NCBI RefSeq assembly: GCF_003672135.1
Contig: NC_039506.1
Span: 1,364,001 to 1,428,000, forward strand
DNA length: 64,000 nucleotides
Reading direction: 5' to 3'
DNA from: Ooceraea biroi
Taxonomy: Eukaryota > Arthropoda > Insecta > Hymenoptera > Formicidae
Below, piece by piece: positions 49,351-60,048 of this stretch. The position numbers and the translations under genes were made by a program. The notes beneath the pieces are model-generated. The model ran no database searches and was not told the DNA's origin. It saw only the letters and a program-made list of their open reading frames with translations. The first letter of the stretch is position 1; the number at the start of each line of letters is the position of its first letter.

Positions 49351-52300
49351 ACGCGTTTTTTTTTTGCGATGTTCCCTGCTGATCGAAACACGCATCGGAA
49401 AATTGTGTATTGCACCTTGAGGAAGTAAAGCTTCACATGTCATGTATTCGAAACTGATCCTGCAATGTTGCGATATTTTTATTGATGGATTCGCCTCGAT
49501 GTAGTCTTCGAAGCTTGAACATCTGTTTGTTTATACAAAAATCAAACGAACAGTTTAGCCCCAAAATACATAGGTATCTAGTGCAAATATCTTGGCCTTT
49601 TATCTGTTTGTTCTTCGCAACATATCTTCAATACGTTCTCTACATTAAGAAGAAGAAGGTAGCTGTGGGGAACATAGTGATTTAACTCGAAGCAAGTGCT
49701 TTATTGTTGTATCGTTGCTCGGCAGTGTCTATTTATTAGTGTACATTCAGAATGTACAGCGTTGGATCAGACGAATAACAGATATTCTTGTAAACAATTT
49801 GCATCACGCGTCCGATGTATTCGGCATTACAAATTTGCATGCTGCGAACATTTGAAAATGATATTACACAATGATTAAGCTTATATAACTACATAAAATG
49901 ATTTGAACTTCGCGGTATGACATGCTCGTTTGGAGAAAACGTGAGAAACTTATTGAATTAATTTTCCTATGTCGTCATGCCTAACCATCGATTATCCATT
50001 TTCTCATTTCTCCCTCTCGTGTTTTTATATGAAAATTGTATATGTTTTAAGATTATAAGATTAACAAAATCCCAAGAAATATCTTTTTTTTTCATCTCCA
50101 TTAGTGTTTCAAGCACTTCTGATAACATTAAAAAACATTCAATATGTTGATTGCTGATATCTCACATCTCCATTTTCAAAGATTTTTCAAGTATAAAGTA
50201 TCATGAATCTTTCGCTTGCCCGTCTTTATCAATGTTAATAAATCAAAATGCCAGAAATGTATTATAATATCTCGTTATTTAAATAATCGATATTTTAATA
50301 TCGGTTAAAGAAATACATAGAATACAATAGCTCCCCTTGAAATATGTAATATGAATATTTATACATTATTTCGTAATGTAACAATTACTACATTTACACG
50401 AGCGCTACTTCCGTAGTAACTTACTCGAATTATAATAACTTACGATAATTCTCTGCGTGTAAACGGGGTAAACCGATAATTCACTGCGTGTAAACGGGGT
50501 AAGTTACTATAATTCGAGTAAGTTACTACAGAAGTAGCGCTCGTGTAAATGTAGTAATTGTCGCAATAAAGAGTAGATAAAGAAAGAACGAACGAATTTA
50601 CGAACGAATGCTTCGTACGTCGTTTACATATCGTACAAATTGCGAATTGCTGTGTCATCTAATGATAAGTACTCCACTGGTTCAATAGTGATCGCTTAGT
50701 AACTCGTCTATCGCTTAAATTAGATATTACAATGCATATCTGCCATTTTTGTTCACTAATATTGTTGGGATAATATCGATTACGCTATTTTTCTATAGAA
50801 TTTTATTTAAATTGTAATCGATCAGTTTGTAATATCTTATATCCAAGAAATCTCTAACAATTAAGATACGATATCAGCAGTGATATTAAATATTTATTGT
50901 TATCAATGGTAACCTTATCTAATATAATCACAATTTTTGTTTCAATTTATTTTTTTTTTTTTGTGACAAATTTTTTATCCAAATATTTAATAAAGCAGAT
51001 AAAAGTTAATACATATTAAATTTAATATTAATCTCATAAATTTACGATAAATCTACTTGGATTTAATAAAATTAAATAAAATTCATTTTATATTACAATT
51101 TAATAAAGATATTATTTTTCACGGTACATCTGTAATGCTCGTGATTTCGCACTATTTAGATTTAGATGTTTGATATATGTATTTAATTAGATTACATGAC
51201 GTTATAAAAAAATGCTTAAATAGCTATCGGTGAATATCGGAGGCTAAACAATCTATATGTAAATAATCGTAAAGAATTTTTCTATTTCGCAGTTTTTGTT
51301 TTTTCCATTACTCTTTCTCTCTTAATTTCATCGTGATGGGCAATGAGAATTAATCTGTATTTATATTATTTATACACTCCTATCAATAAATATAAACGAA
51401 ACTTTTCTCGATCAGCTATCAATACAGAAAATTTATCTCTGAAGGTTGAACATTTTACAGCATTAAAATGTGTATGAATAATTTATATATATTTTATATG
51501 GATGGACAAGAAAAAATATAAATAATTATTTAACTAGATAGCTATTTAAATAGATATTTAAAAATTTTTAATTCTCCCTCTCTGCGTATACGCGCGCTTT
51601 TGCTCTCATTATTTCTCTTTTTCTTCTTCAAATTAAATAATAATGATAAAAATATTAAGAATAAAAGCACAGTGTATTAATTAAGAATTAAAAACATTGT
51701 TTTGTTGCATCCTATGTACTTTTTCAAAGGAATAGGTGCTTTTAAGTTGCAAAGATAATTTGAGATTATTTCATTAAACGGTGATAAGTTAAATGTTCCT
51801 CCTTTGTTCGCACGAGAATCGCAAGATGTTTTTTGTATTTATCTGACTAAGATGGCCTGCCGCTTTGACCCTTAAACATGTATAGCGTTTTCGATAACGA
51901 TGCAAAATAATACTTCTTAATCAAACGTTAGTGGTTCTCATGTCAGTACGAGACATAAAATTTCCGCAATACAAACATCTCGCATACGAATAAATACTCT
52001 GCGATTTATCGCGTTGCAATTCTACGTTTTGCGATATATGTGCCGTATATATATATATCGATATAAATAAAACATATGTAACATTATACATAATATTTCA
52101 TAGAGATAACATAAAATAATCTTTGCCATTTGCTATAGTGCAGCCGAGAGAGATGTGTTGTCTTTCTAAGAACGATATGATAATATTTATTGGAAGGGAA
52201 TGTGTTTTTGTCAGCAATGAAGTGACATTACAAGTCACGCGCATTCACTTTCTCTGAATCCGAATCGCCAGCAGCTTCTCGCAAGCAAAAGCAAAAGCAT

Positions 52301-52740
52301 GCCAGAACGGGTTTCATGGCGAGGAAAGCATTTGTCGGGGATTGTCAAGCCGACACTCACGATCGACAACAGCATAAACAAAACTTCTAAATTATTTATC
52401 AAATTAAATATTTGTTTATTCAATACGCACACATGCACATTATTCAAAATATGTTTGCCATTTAATTTAATTGGACACAGAGATAGTCAGGAAAACCGTA
52501 AACGAAAATCGTAACGAGATTTCCAATTTGGTCCGGACCTGGGTCAACCTATTCCACGACCTTCCACCAGGTCTTTCACGTTACTCGTGAATCATTAAAC
52601 AGAATCACTCCCACTGATCAGCCAACCGCAAGATATTTCTACGAGGCACTGTTCCAATTCTTGTTCACGGGATTAGGATTCAATTTTGAGAGATTAATCT
52701 AATCTCGCGCATGCGAGTGTGTATTAATGTCGTGTTCATT
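49351..52740. other. Intergenic AT-rich DNA
   Basis: There are no recognisable genes. A foldback element at 50381-50561 is listed separately. The remaining ORFs are short and unsupported. Confidence 0.5.
50381..50561. mobile_element. Foldback element, about 60-bp inverted arms
   Basis: Arms beginning ACAATTACTACATTTACACG and ending with its inverse match nearly perfectly for about 60 bp. The loop contains two copies of CTGCGTGTAAACGGGGTAA separated by a short spacer. No ORF. It is probably a MITE. Confidence 0.8.
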
Positions 52741-53269
52741 GTATAGATATCCGTCGTTCGATCGGCGAGCTACTACGAACCGAGCCGAGCACTCGGTAGT
52801 AGACGTAGAGTGACCTTGCCCGAAGATTACTTTTCTCTAGAGGAGACATCGGCGTACGAATCGGCGCCGTTACCCGGATCAATATACCGGCGCTGGTGCC
52901 GAAGACGCGTGCGCACCGCAGGGTAGACCGACCCGGGTCCCGAGAGTCGTCAAACCACGAAGAGACGAGCGACTAGTCCAGTTGTGCTAGCGAGAGGCCG
53001 ACCTCCTCGACTCGCGAGCCTACCCCTGCGCGAGAATCGATTCTCTCTCGGCCGACACGACAGACCTGCTCCACTTTTTCCCTTCTCTCTCTAACTCTGT
53101 CTGTCTATCTGTCTGCTCTCGGACTTCGTCGTTCTTCTCTCTCCCTCTCTGCTCCCGGGAGTGTGCTGTCGAGGGAAAAAGATCTGGGTACACCTGGTGA
53201 TCAACGACAGCGACTGCGGCCGCCGCGTCACCGTCGCAAATCACGACTTATGCGTCTGTACCGAGCAGG
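52740..53269 (+). promoter_or_regulatory. GC-rich island with candidate 5' exon
   Basis: A CpG-rich block ends in ACCGAGCAG followed by GTAACT at 53270, a reasonable donor on the plus strand. Pyrimidine-rich CTCTCT/TCTGTCTG tracts occur at 53075-53155. Several conflicting ORFs cross it. It may be the promoter and leader of a gene whose coding exons lie elsewhere. Confidence 0.3.
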
Positions 53270-54144
53270 TAACTCCCGCTCCCTGGTGCACACGCGATTC
53301 CCCGAGGGAGTTCACCGCGAACGATCGTCACTCCCCCACCGCGTTGACTGCCGAGATTTGCTAATAGGCTGCGGCATAACACTCGTATTCACTCGTAAAC
53401 ACCCTTGATAATGCTTCTCAACGATTTTCTCGTGACACGTTGACACCAGTCTCGCGACGAAGACGCGAAGCAAAGATTTTCATCTTTTCAAACACTTTAC
53501 TTTGTAAATTCGCGATAATATTCGTTGTTATTATAACAATATATCGGTTGTTCCGTAACGTTCTGATTATATATTACGCCACTATTATGTTCTATTCGGT
53601 CAGCTATTTTCTAAAAGTATTGTCTAAAAACTTGCACCTCATTTACTACAAGTTTTCTGAACGTTTTGCATGTTCGATTATGCACTTGTCATACTTACTC
53701 GGTATAAGAAATATAATTTAATTCTGTCTTGATACATGCCAGCGTGTCTCAATAGTGTCTTAAGGTATCTAATAACCACGAAAGCGCCGCTTATAGCGCT
53801 GTAAATGGAGCGCAAGAATCAATATTAATAACGTACAGTTATTGTAAACAACTGCATCGGCTGCAATTGAGCGTGTAGAAATACGAGTGGCACTCTACAA
53901 TACCAGACTGAAATGCGTATCGCGTCGTATTTGCATTTGCATATCTCAAATATACTGGCTGATAGAATAGAACATTCTATCCTTCGGAATGTCTTATGTA
54001 TATCGTGTTGTAACGTCTTTGCTTTGTCCTTTTATCTTAATGCGAAGACAACATTGATTTCAAAGTATTTGTAGCGATCGTATAACTTCGTATGTGATTT
54101 CTATATATAAGTTTTGTAAAGTAAATATGCATTACTAAATCAAC
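53270..54144. other. Noncoding DNA up to the second gap
   Basis: I searched the minus strand for the C-terminal exons of MTO1 and saw none. No other gene is supported. Confidence 0.45.
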
Positions 54145-54244
54145 NNNNNNNNNNNNNNNNNNNNNNNNNNNNNNNNNNNNNNNNNNNNNNNNNNNNNNNN
54201 NNNNNNNNNNNNNNNNNNNNNNNNNNNNNNNNNNNNNNNNNNNN
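54145..54244. other. Assembly gap, 100 N
   Basis: A run of exactly 100 N, probably a placeholder of arbitrary length, that interrupts MTO1 exon 6. Confidence 0.99.
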
Positions 54245-56646
54245 CCCACTGCGTATCCCTTTTCCGTCAGTCTCTGATCAGCGTTATCGGGACGTAGACT
54301 CACTCGAAACTCCGCCCTGCTGGTAAACATCCTGTACGGCTCCGTGGTACCCGCCGTCGTTAGATCGTCAATGAGGACGCCGATATAGCCCTCAGTTCGA
54401 CTTATCAGAAGCGGCGGTTTCCTAAACACCTGAACTCGCAAATAGATTTGTACAAAAATAGACAGAGATATAGCCCTAAGTAAGCCACAGGTTTTCAAGC
54501 AATCATATCGCGAAATAAAAAATGCAGAAATCTCTTGTAGTCATAAAAAAGATTTGCGTTCGTAGTTCTAATTTCAGTCATCTCATCATTGCACAATCGA
54601 ACATTGTGGGGCACATGGAGAGCACTTTTTGGCCGAAGCGCGTCGTAACGGAAGAATTATAGTTTTTTCTATGTGACGCTAATTACCTTAGCGGCCGCGT
54701 TGACACCCGCGACGATACCTTGCGCGGCAGCCTCTTCGTAACCGGTAGTACCATTTATCTGTCCGGCCAGAAACAATCCTGGAACTTTTTTGGTCTCCAA
54801 CTGAGAGGTCAATTCTCTAGGATCCACATAGTCATATTCAACGCCGTAACCAGGCCTAGCTACAAGCATAAGTAGAAGTGAGATTAAAAATAATTAAAGG
54901 GACTTTATATCACAAAAGCAGAAAATTTAATTACTTAAAATGATTTAAAAATAGATAAACATTTGGATCATTTCTAAACTAAACGTTGGAAAGAATCGTC
55001 AAAATTTGTTTAACCCTTAGAGGGCCGGACTGGCTCATATAGCAGCCAGGTACGAACTTGGGAACTTTACGGAACCTATAGGTTGCATGTATGCATAAAT
55101 TTTACGTTAAAAAATTTCAAATTTCAATGGAAAAATCCCGGCTCTCTAAGGGTTAAAGGAATTTCAAGTTTAAAAGAATTACCGAGGCGAGCATTCTCCA
55201 ATCCTGGAATACACTTAACGAGTTCAATCTGTTTCTCCTCTGGCAGAGTGCACGACAGTCCGCTCGGATAAATTAACGGTGAGTCTAGCCCTTCCGGCTC
55301 TAGCCAGATCTGATGGTCAGAATTCTTGAATCGTAGAACCTTACTCTCTATGCTCGGACAATACCGCGGACCCGTTATCTCCTCCGTAACGTGTAAATTG
55401 CAATGCATATTCTCCTTTATGATACGTGCAACACCCTCGTTCGTGTACGTCATATAAGTCGGCACTTGTTTATCTGGCTGTAGCCACACCTTATCATTCA
55501 TAAACGAGAATGGTATGGGAAAATCATCTGGTGGAAATATAGTGCACGCAGTAAAGTCGATGCTTTCTTTCTCTAGTCTTGGCGGTGTGCCTGCAAAACG
55601 TAACTCGAATTAATGATTTAAAGTAGATTAATAAATAAAATAATACAATTTTGCAGACATTTATCGAATATATATATATATATATATATCTGTTTTATAA
55701 ATAACTATGAATATATCAAGCATGGGGTAAATTAATAAAAAAAAATATAATACGTTTATCTACCAGTTTTCAATCTTCCTATTCGAAATCCAAGCCTGTC
55801 GAGTGTGTCTGCCAAACCGATACTAGGCTCATCGTCTAATCTACCTGCGGGTCTCTTCTCTAATCCAATATTTATTTGGCCTTTTAAGAAAGTTCCCGTG
55901 GTTATAACTACCGCATCACCGAATACTTTCGTTCCATCTTCTGTAAAATAATATAATACTTAATAGAGTATAATCGTATCTCTCGTGAAAGAACATAGTT
56001 TTTAAGAAAAAACAAAAATTCTTATTTCTTTTATTTTAATGTAAACACTTACTGAGAATAATTCCACAGCACGACAGAGGCTCTGCCGACAAAATCAGAT
56101 CTTCTACGGAGGATTCGTAAATGTGCAATCCCGGCGTGTTAAAAAGTTCTTCTTGAAGATGTTTCTTATACAACATTCTGTCGATTTGAGCCCTAAGGCC
56201 CCACACAGCCGGTCCCTTGCATCGGTTTAAAACTTTGTAGTGTATCCCGACATATCGCATATCCGACAACACACTCCGTCCAAAGCATCTACTTCTCGCA
56301 TCAAATGACCCTTTCCGATTCCGCCAAAGGATGGATTACACGACATTTCTCCTATAAATGTAATCAAATTCGAATCAATGATGTCGATGGATAATGGACA
56401 TGTTATTACTGAATAATTTCTGTATAATTACGCACCTATAGTACTTTTTTTTTGAGTAACCAACAGTGTCTTGGCACCCATTCTAACAGCAGCCGCAGAT
56501 GCTTCGGTTCCAGCATGACCACCACCAACGACGATTACATCAAATTTTTCTTGAGTGTTGCTTGTAATTAGTCTTTTCAACAATTGCAACTGCTTTTTGC
56601 CATGATATAAACTAGATGGAGGTATTTTAATACTCCTAAGAATCAT
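54245..56646 (-). CDS. MTO1: MTO1/MnmG homolog, mitochondrial tRNA wobble-uridine modification (partial)
   Basis: The FAD-dependent partner of the GTPBP3/MSS1 GTPase; together they form the 5-taurinomethyl (or related) group on wobble U34 of mitochondrial tRNAs. Exons, transcript order: 56646-56436, 56351-56053, 55940-55764, 55590-55183, 54859-54687, 54429 into the gap; about 484 of ~650 aa. The first ~30 residues (MILRSIKIPPSSLYHGKKQL) suit a mitochondrial transit peptide. The FAD-binding motif DVIVVGGGHAGTEASAAAVR follows. Other blocks: CNPSFGGIGKGHLMREVDAL, GPAVWGLRAQIDRMLY, VVITTGTFLKGQI, RLGFRIGRLKTGTPPRL, LFLAGQINGTTGYEEAAAQG and EPYRMFTSRAEFRVSLRPDN. Exon 2 needs one added G at the G3 run at 56246-56248 to join ICDMSG to IHYKVLNR. 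The C-terminus is missing in the gap. Confidence 0.92.
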
Positions 56647-57087
56647 GTTGCTTCACTGTTATTTTTTGCCTGTATTTTACACTTTCTGTAAAAATATTTG
56701 AATATATCTTTAAATTAAATGTGTGATAATAAAGAGACAAATAAATGAAGTAACAAATAAGTATATCAAAAATTTATTATTTTTTAAACGATTTGCAATG
56801 TATAAAGAAAACAAATTTTTTACATAAAAGATTACTATTTTAATACCTATTTAATGCTAAAAATTACAAATTTTTCTAGATTAGATAATAGGTAACTTAT
56901 TTTTTAGTAACTATAATATTACTTATTAAATAAATGTACAACAAATAAATTACGTTATTTTCATACTAGAAATCTACCTTTACTCTGCTTTATACTGTAG
57001 CATAAGTTCGTTAAAATAAAAATTCATAAAATAAAAGGTTAACAAAAAGACAAGTGCAGAAAAATATACACATATTTGTTGCATCAA
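56647..57087. other. Short spacer between MTO1 and the MKRN2OS-like gene
   Basis: AT-rich, both neighbours on the minus strand. It must hold the 3' flank of the MKRN2OS-like gene and the MTO1 promoter. No ORF. Confidence 0.5.
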
Positions 57088-57723
57088 TTACACAATATTA
57101 TTGGTAGGCAGTGCAATATAATCCGATATCAAGTACTCTTGATTCTTCAAAACTCTATACAGTGAACTGTATCTGATTGCGGTCTGAATTTTTGACAGTA
57201 TTAATCGCTCGCACAAATCCTCCTTATTCGTAAATCTTAAATCCGCGTATCTCAGATTATTGAAAAATTCCAAAACGAAGTTGAAACAATTCATATGAAT
57301 CTCATCATAGTTAATGGACTTCCACTTGACGTCTCTCGACATGAGACACAACGTTTCGTCCCATCGAATTGTCCAGGCGATCGGTACGACTTTGAAGGCG
57401 ACACAATCAATCCACCTGGCAACGTCATTCACTATCAGTCCAGTTTTATCGAATTCAACGACGCTTCCGTTGGAATCAACTATTCCGACGTGCAGATCGT
57501 GCGTTGCGTCGTAATCGTCGAGAAAACTGCCGCATGACGGTCGAATGACGATGCTAGTTGGACTGTGAGCGGCATTTACCAACGGATACGGAATACGAAA
57601 TGGATCTGTGATAAAATTTTGCATCTGTGACGAACACGCCGGGCACGTCGTCGGAATTTGCTTGCAAAACACGCTCTTCGTCGAGCAATGACGAAAACAC
57701 ATGATGCCCGGATCCTTGTTCAT
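57088..57723 (-). CDS. MKRN2 opposite-strand protein-like
   Basis: A single-exon gene of 211 aa. The start is the ATG at 57723 (MNKDPGIMCFRHCSTKSVFC); the frame stays open upstream without another ATG nearby. Two CxxC-type pairs occur (FRHC, then CPACSSQM). The core PTSIVIRPSCGSFLDDYDAT, then DLHVGIVDSNGSVVEFDKTG, and a later W-x-D-x and HMNCFNFVLEFFN segment match what I recall of vertebrate MKRN2OS proteins (RPTKGTFLREYDG-type block, DLHTGIT, NCYSYAL). Function is unknown in the family. It lies 440 bp upstream of MTO1 on the same strand, with no sign of co-transcription. Confidence 0.7.
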   Translation of the reverse strand: MNKDPGIMCFRHCSTKSVFCKQIPTTCPACSSQMQNFITDPFRIPYPLVNAAHSPTSIVIRPSCGSFLDDYDATHDLHVGIVDSNGSVVEFDKTGLIVNDVARWIDCVAFKVVPIAWTIRWDETLCLMSRDVKWKSINYDEIHMNCFNFVLEFFNNLRYADLRFTNKEDLCERLILSKIQTAIRYSSLYRVLKNQEYLISDYIALPTNNIV

Positions 57724-58476
57724 ATCGCGAAGATTCAATATTCCATTTAGAATGATACGATATCTGATTGCTACGAAATCACGTTATTTCCGTTCAATTT
57801 TATCTTCCTAGAAAAACTTTCATTTCCAGTTACGTTATGAATCCTGTTTGTATGCGACTAAAACATTACGATAAAGAAATATTTGTTGTACCAGTTTCCA
57901 AACGAATCTCAACGAGTCGACAATTTTATCCAACTATTCCTTCTTTTTATCCTGAAAACGAAAGCCAATAAAAGCAAAAATGTAAAAAGATGTTGAAAAA
58001 GTATATACAACATCGTAGATAAAAAATATATTAAAAATATGCGTACCAAATAGACATTAAAATCATCCAATTCCCTAACCTAACTTAACCTAATTATACT
58101 ATAAAAAGTAAAAACAGTGATGTTATCCCACGACGTTACTCGTATACAGTAGAAACATTCTCGTACATGTTTTCGCTATAAATCGCACAATATCATTGCA
58201 TTAAACTCTTGTTTTCAATCTAAATAATCCCGTAAAAACAATGCGTCACTTAACCTCCAACTTACATCACGCATTGCCAGCTCACGCGACGCTGCGATTG
58301 TCACCTGTCGCGAAGTGTGATATCGCGACAGTATCGAAACGTTGGTGCTGCGCTGCGACGTGTTACATGCGTCATACGACTTGTACAATAATTACAAAGT
58401 TTTCACGTTGACGGATTCGTACATGCGCGAATCGAACGTGGACGGCACAAACAATATTTCCAGATACGTATCGTGC
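57724..58476. other. Intergenic, upstream of the MKRN2OS-like gene
   Basis: It contains the likely promoter of the minus-strand gene and a GC-richer patch near 58270-58400. No coding signal. Confidence 0.4.
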
Positions 58477-58651
58477 ATTGACATAGGAATATATGGACGG
58501 AGCCTATGCTACGAACTTAGGCAAGGGGGGTTCTGAGATTTGCGGTAAGGAGAAGTTGCTGGCAAATCGGGCGAGTTCGGCTGTTCTCGACATCGCCCGA
58601 ATGATACTCGATAAAGTTTTGTAAAGTTGTGATACCGAAATTACATGTACG

Positions 58652-58755
58652 ATGAGTTATTGTGTTGTGTCGGAATGTAGCAATCGCATTAATGCAAAAA
58701 GAAAAAATTGGCAACAACTTATGAAAGAAAATGATCCGAAAATTTCTTTTCATCT
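58652..58755 (+). CDS. THAP-type zinc-finger gene, first exon only
   Basis: It reads MSYCVVSECSNRINAKRKNW, then QQLMKENDPKISFHL, with donor GTAAGT. CVVxxCSN followed by ISFH is the start of the C2CH THAP DNA-binding domain found in cellular regulators and P-element-type transposases. The rest of the finger (WxxxC..H) would lie in the next exon, which is not found downstream; an inverted copy follows instead. The exon is therefore a fragment or pseudogene unless it splices far away. The mirror copy on the minus strand has lost one base in its fifth or sixth codon and is frameshifted. Confidence 0.6.
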
Positions 58756-59021
58756 GTAAGTAAAATACATACAATTGTAGGTTATACACAATGCCGGTAA
58801 AACGTTTCAGATATTGTTATGTGTTTATTATTATATTCATATGAATAATTGTTCGATAACAGTTTTTCATTTATAGTTGTTATTATAATTCATATATTTA
58901 ATAATAATATATACGATTTGACTATATATATATATTTATTATTAAATATATGAATTAATAAAAACTATAAATGAAAAACTGTTATTGAACAATTGTTCAT
59001 ATGAATATAATAATAAACAAG

Positions 59022-59265
59022 CCAAAATTCTTTCTTAACACCGCCAGTAGATAATTTCAGTAAACGAGTACGATTAATATTCGACACAACTGGCTATAAT
59101 TCTCTTTATTAGAACGACGTTTCGACCATACGGGATGTGGTCCTCTTCAGTAGGTGACAGTTACATCTAAATTACGTTAAAAATATAATTAAATAAGATC
59201 GTCTTTCGGTGCCACCATTACTCGGTCTAGGTGTATAATCAAGCCAAAATTCTTTCTTAACACAA
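59022..59265. mobile_element. Insertion with Penelope-like/hammerhead-like sequence, flanked by a 23-bp direct repeat
   Basis: About 220 bp is bounded by direct copies of AAGCCAAAATTCTTTCTTAA (59022 and about 59243; the repeat extends CAC). On the minus strand it contains CTACTGAAGAGGACCACATC and then GGTCGAAACGTCG, a layout reminiscent of the hammerhead ribozyme core (CUGANGA...GAAAC) that Penelope-like retroelements carry in their terminal repeats. The second core base is altered. Assignment is inferential. Confidence 0.45.
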
Positions 59266-59600
59266 TAATAATAAATTTAAATAATAATAAACACATAGCA
59301 ATATCTGAAACGTTTTACCGGCATTGTGTATAACCTACAATTGTATGTATTTTACTTACAGATGAAAAGAAATTTTCGGATCATTATTTTCTTTCATACG
59401 TTATTGCCAATTTTTCCTTTTTGCATTAATGCAATTGCTACACTCCGACACACACAATAACTCATCGTACATATATATATATCACTGGCGAAACCGAACA
59501 TACCCGAACAGCCGAAGTTACACGAAGTGCCAGTGCTCTCCCCTTACCGCTAATCCAGCTTCCCTCGTAAAAGGCTCCGTCTATATATTCCTATGTCAAT

Positions 59601-60048
59601 GGAGCGAGCGAAGGAAGTCGCGCGCAGGCGCAGTGCGGCGCAGCGCTATTGGTCAGCGGCGTACGCCGCTGTAGATTCCGAGTGGCGCCGCGAGAGGTCA
59701 CGTCCTTCGCGATCGCCCGTCCGCCCTCCTGCCGCTGCTCCGACGCAACGGCCAGTAGCAGCTGACCGATGGGAGCGTTCGGAGTGGCTCCTTCCGTACC
59801 GGGTCCGGCAATCCTCGCGTTCGTGCGTGTCGCGTACGCTCCGCGCGTCCCTCGACGGTCCGCCGCGTCGTTCACGCTCCTCGTCGCGAGTGCTCCGAGT
59901 AACTGAGAGGAGGCGTGCTACGGCGGACGACGCGCATCTCGCATTGCTTGCGAAACGGTGAAAGGCGCGCGGGACGGCAGAAACGACGACGACGACATCG
60001 GCGAGACCGGGTCATCGAAGGAATTGCCAACGGTCAGCGGAACGCCGG
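59601..60048 (+). promoter_or_regulatory. GC-rich island with candidate 5' untranslated exon
   Basis: Strongly CpG-rich DNA ends in AACGCCGG followed by GTGAGTG at 60049, a strong donor. An (ACG)n tract lies at 59982-59996. Several frames are open because of composition. It looks like the promoter and leader exon of a plus-strand gene with its coding part beyond this window. Confidence 0.35.

Larger units (their letters stand above)
58478..59600. repeat. Large inverted duplication containing a THAP-gene first exon
   Basis: The left arm starts ATTGACATAGGAATATAT and the right arm ends with its inverse. Inside, the arms match through the THAP start codon (58652 on plus; mirror copy near 59467 on minus), the first exon, its donor and the following intron sequence, to a centre near 58915-58925. 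The right arm is interrupted by an insertion at about 59022-59265. The outer ~120 bases of the arms have diverged more than the THAP part. Confidence 0.8.

Noticed and set aside
59591..59961. Arg/Ser-rich ORFs on both strands
   Set aside because: They are compositional frames in a CpG-rich island, with no domain and no conserved start.
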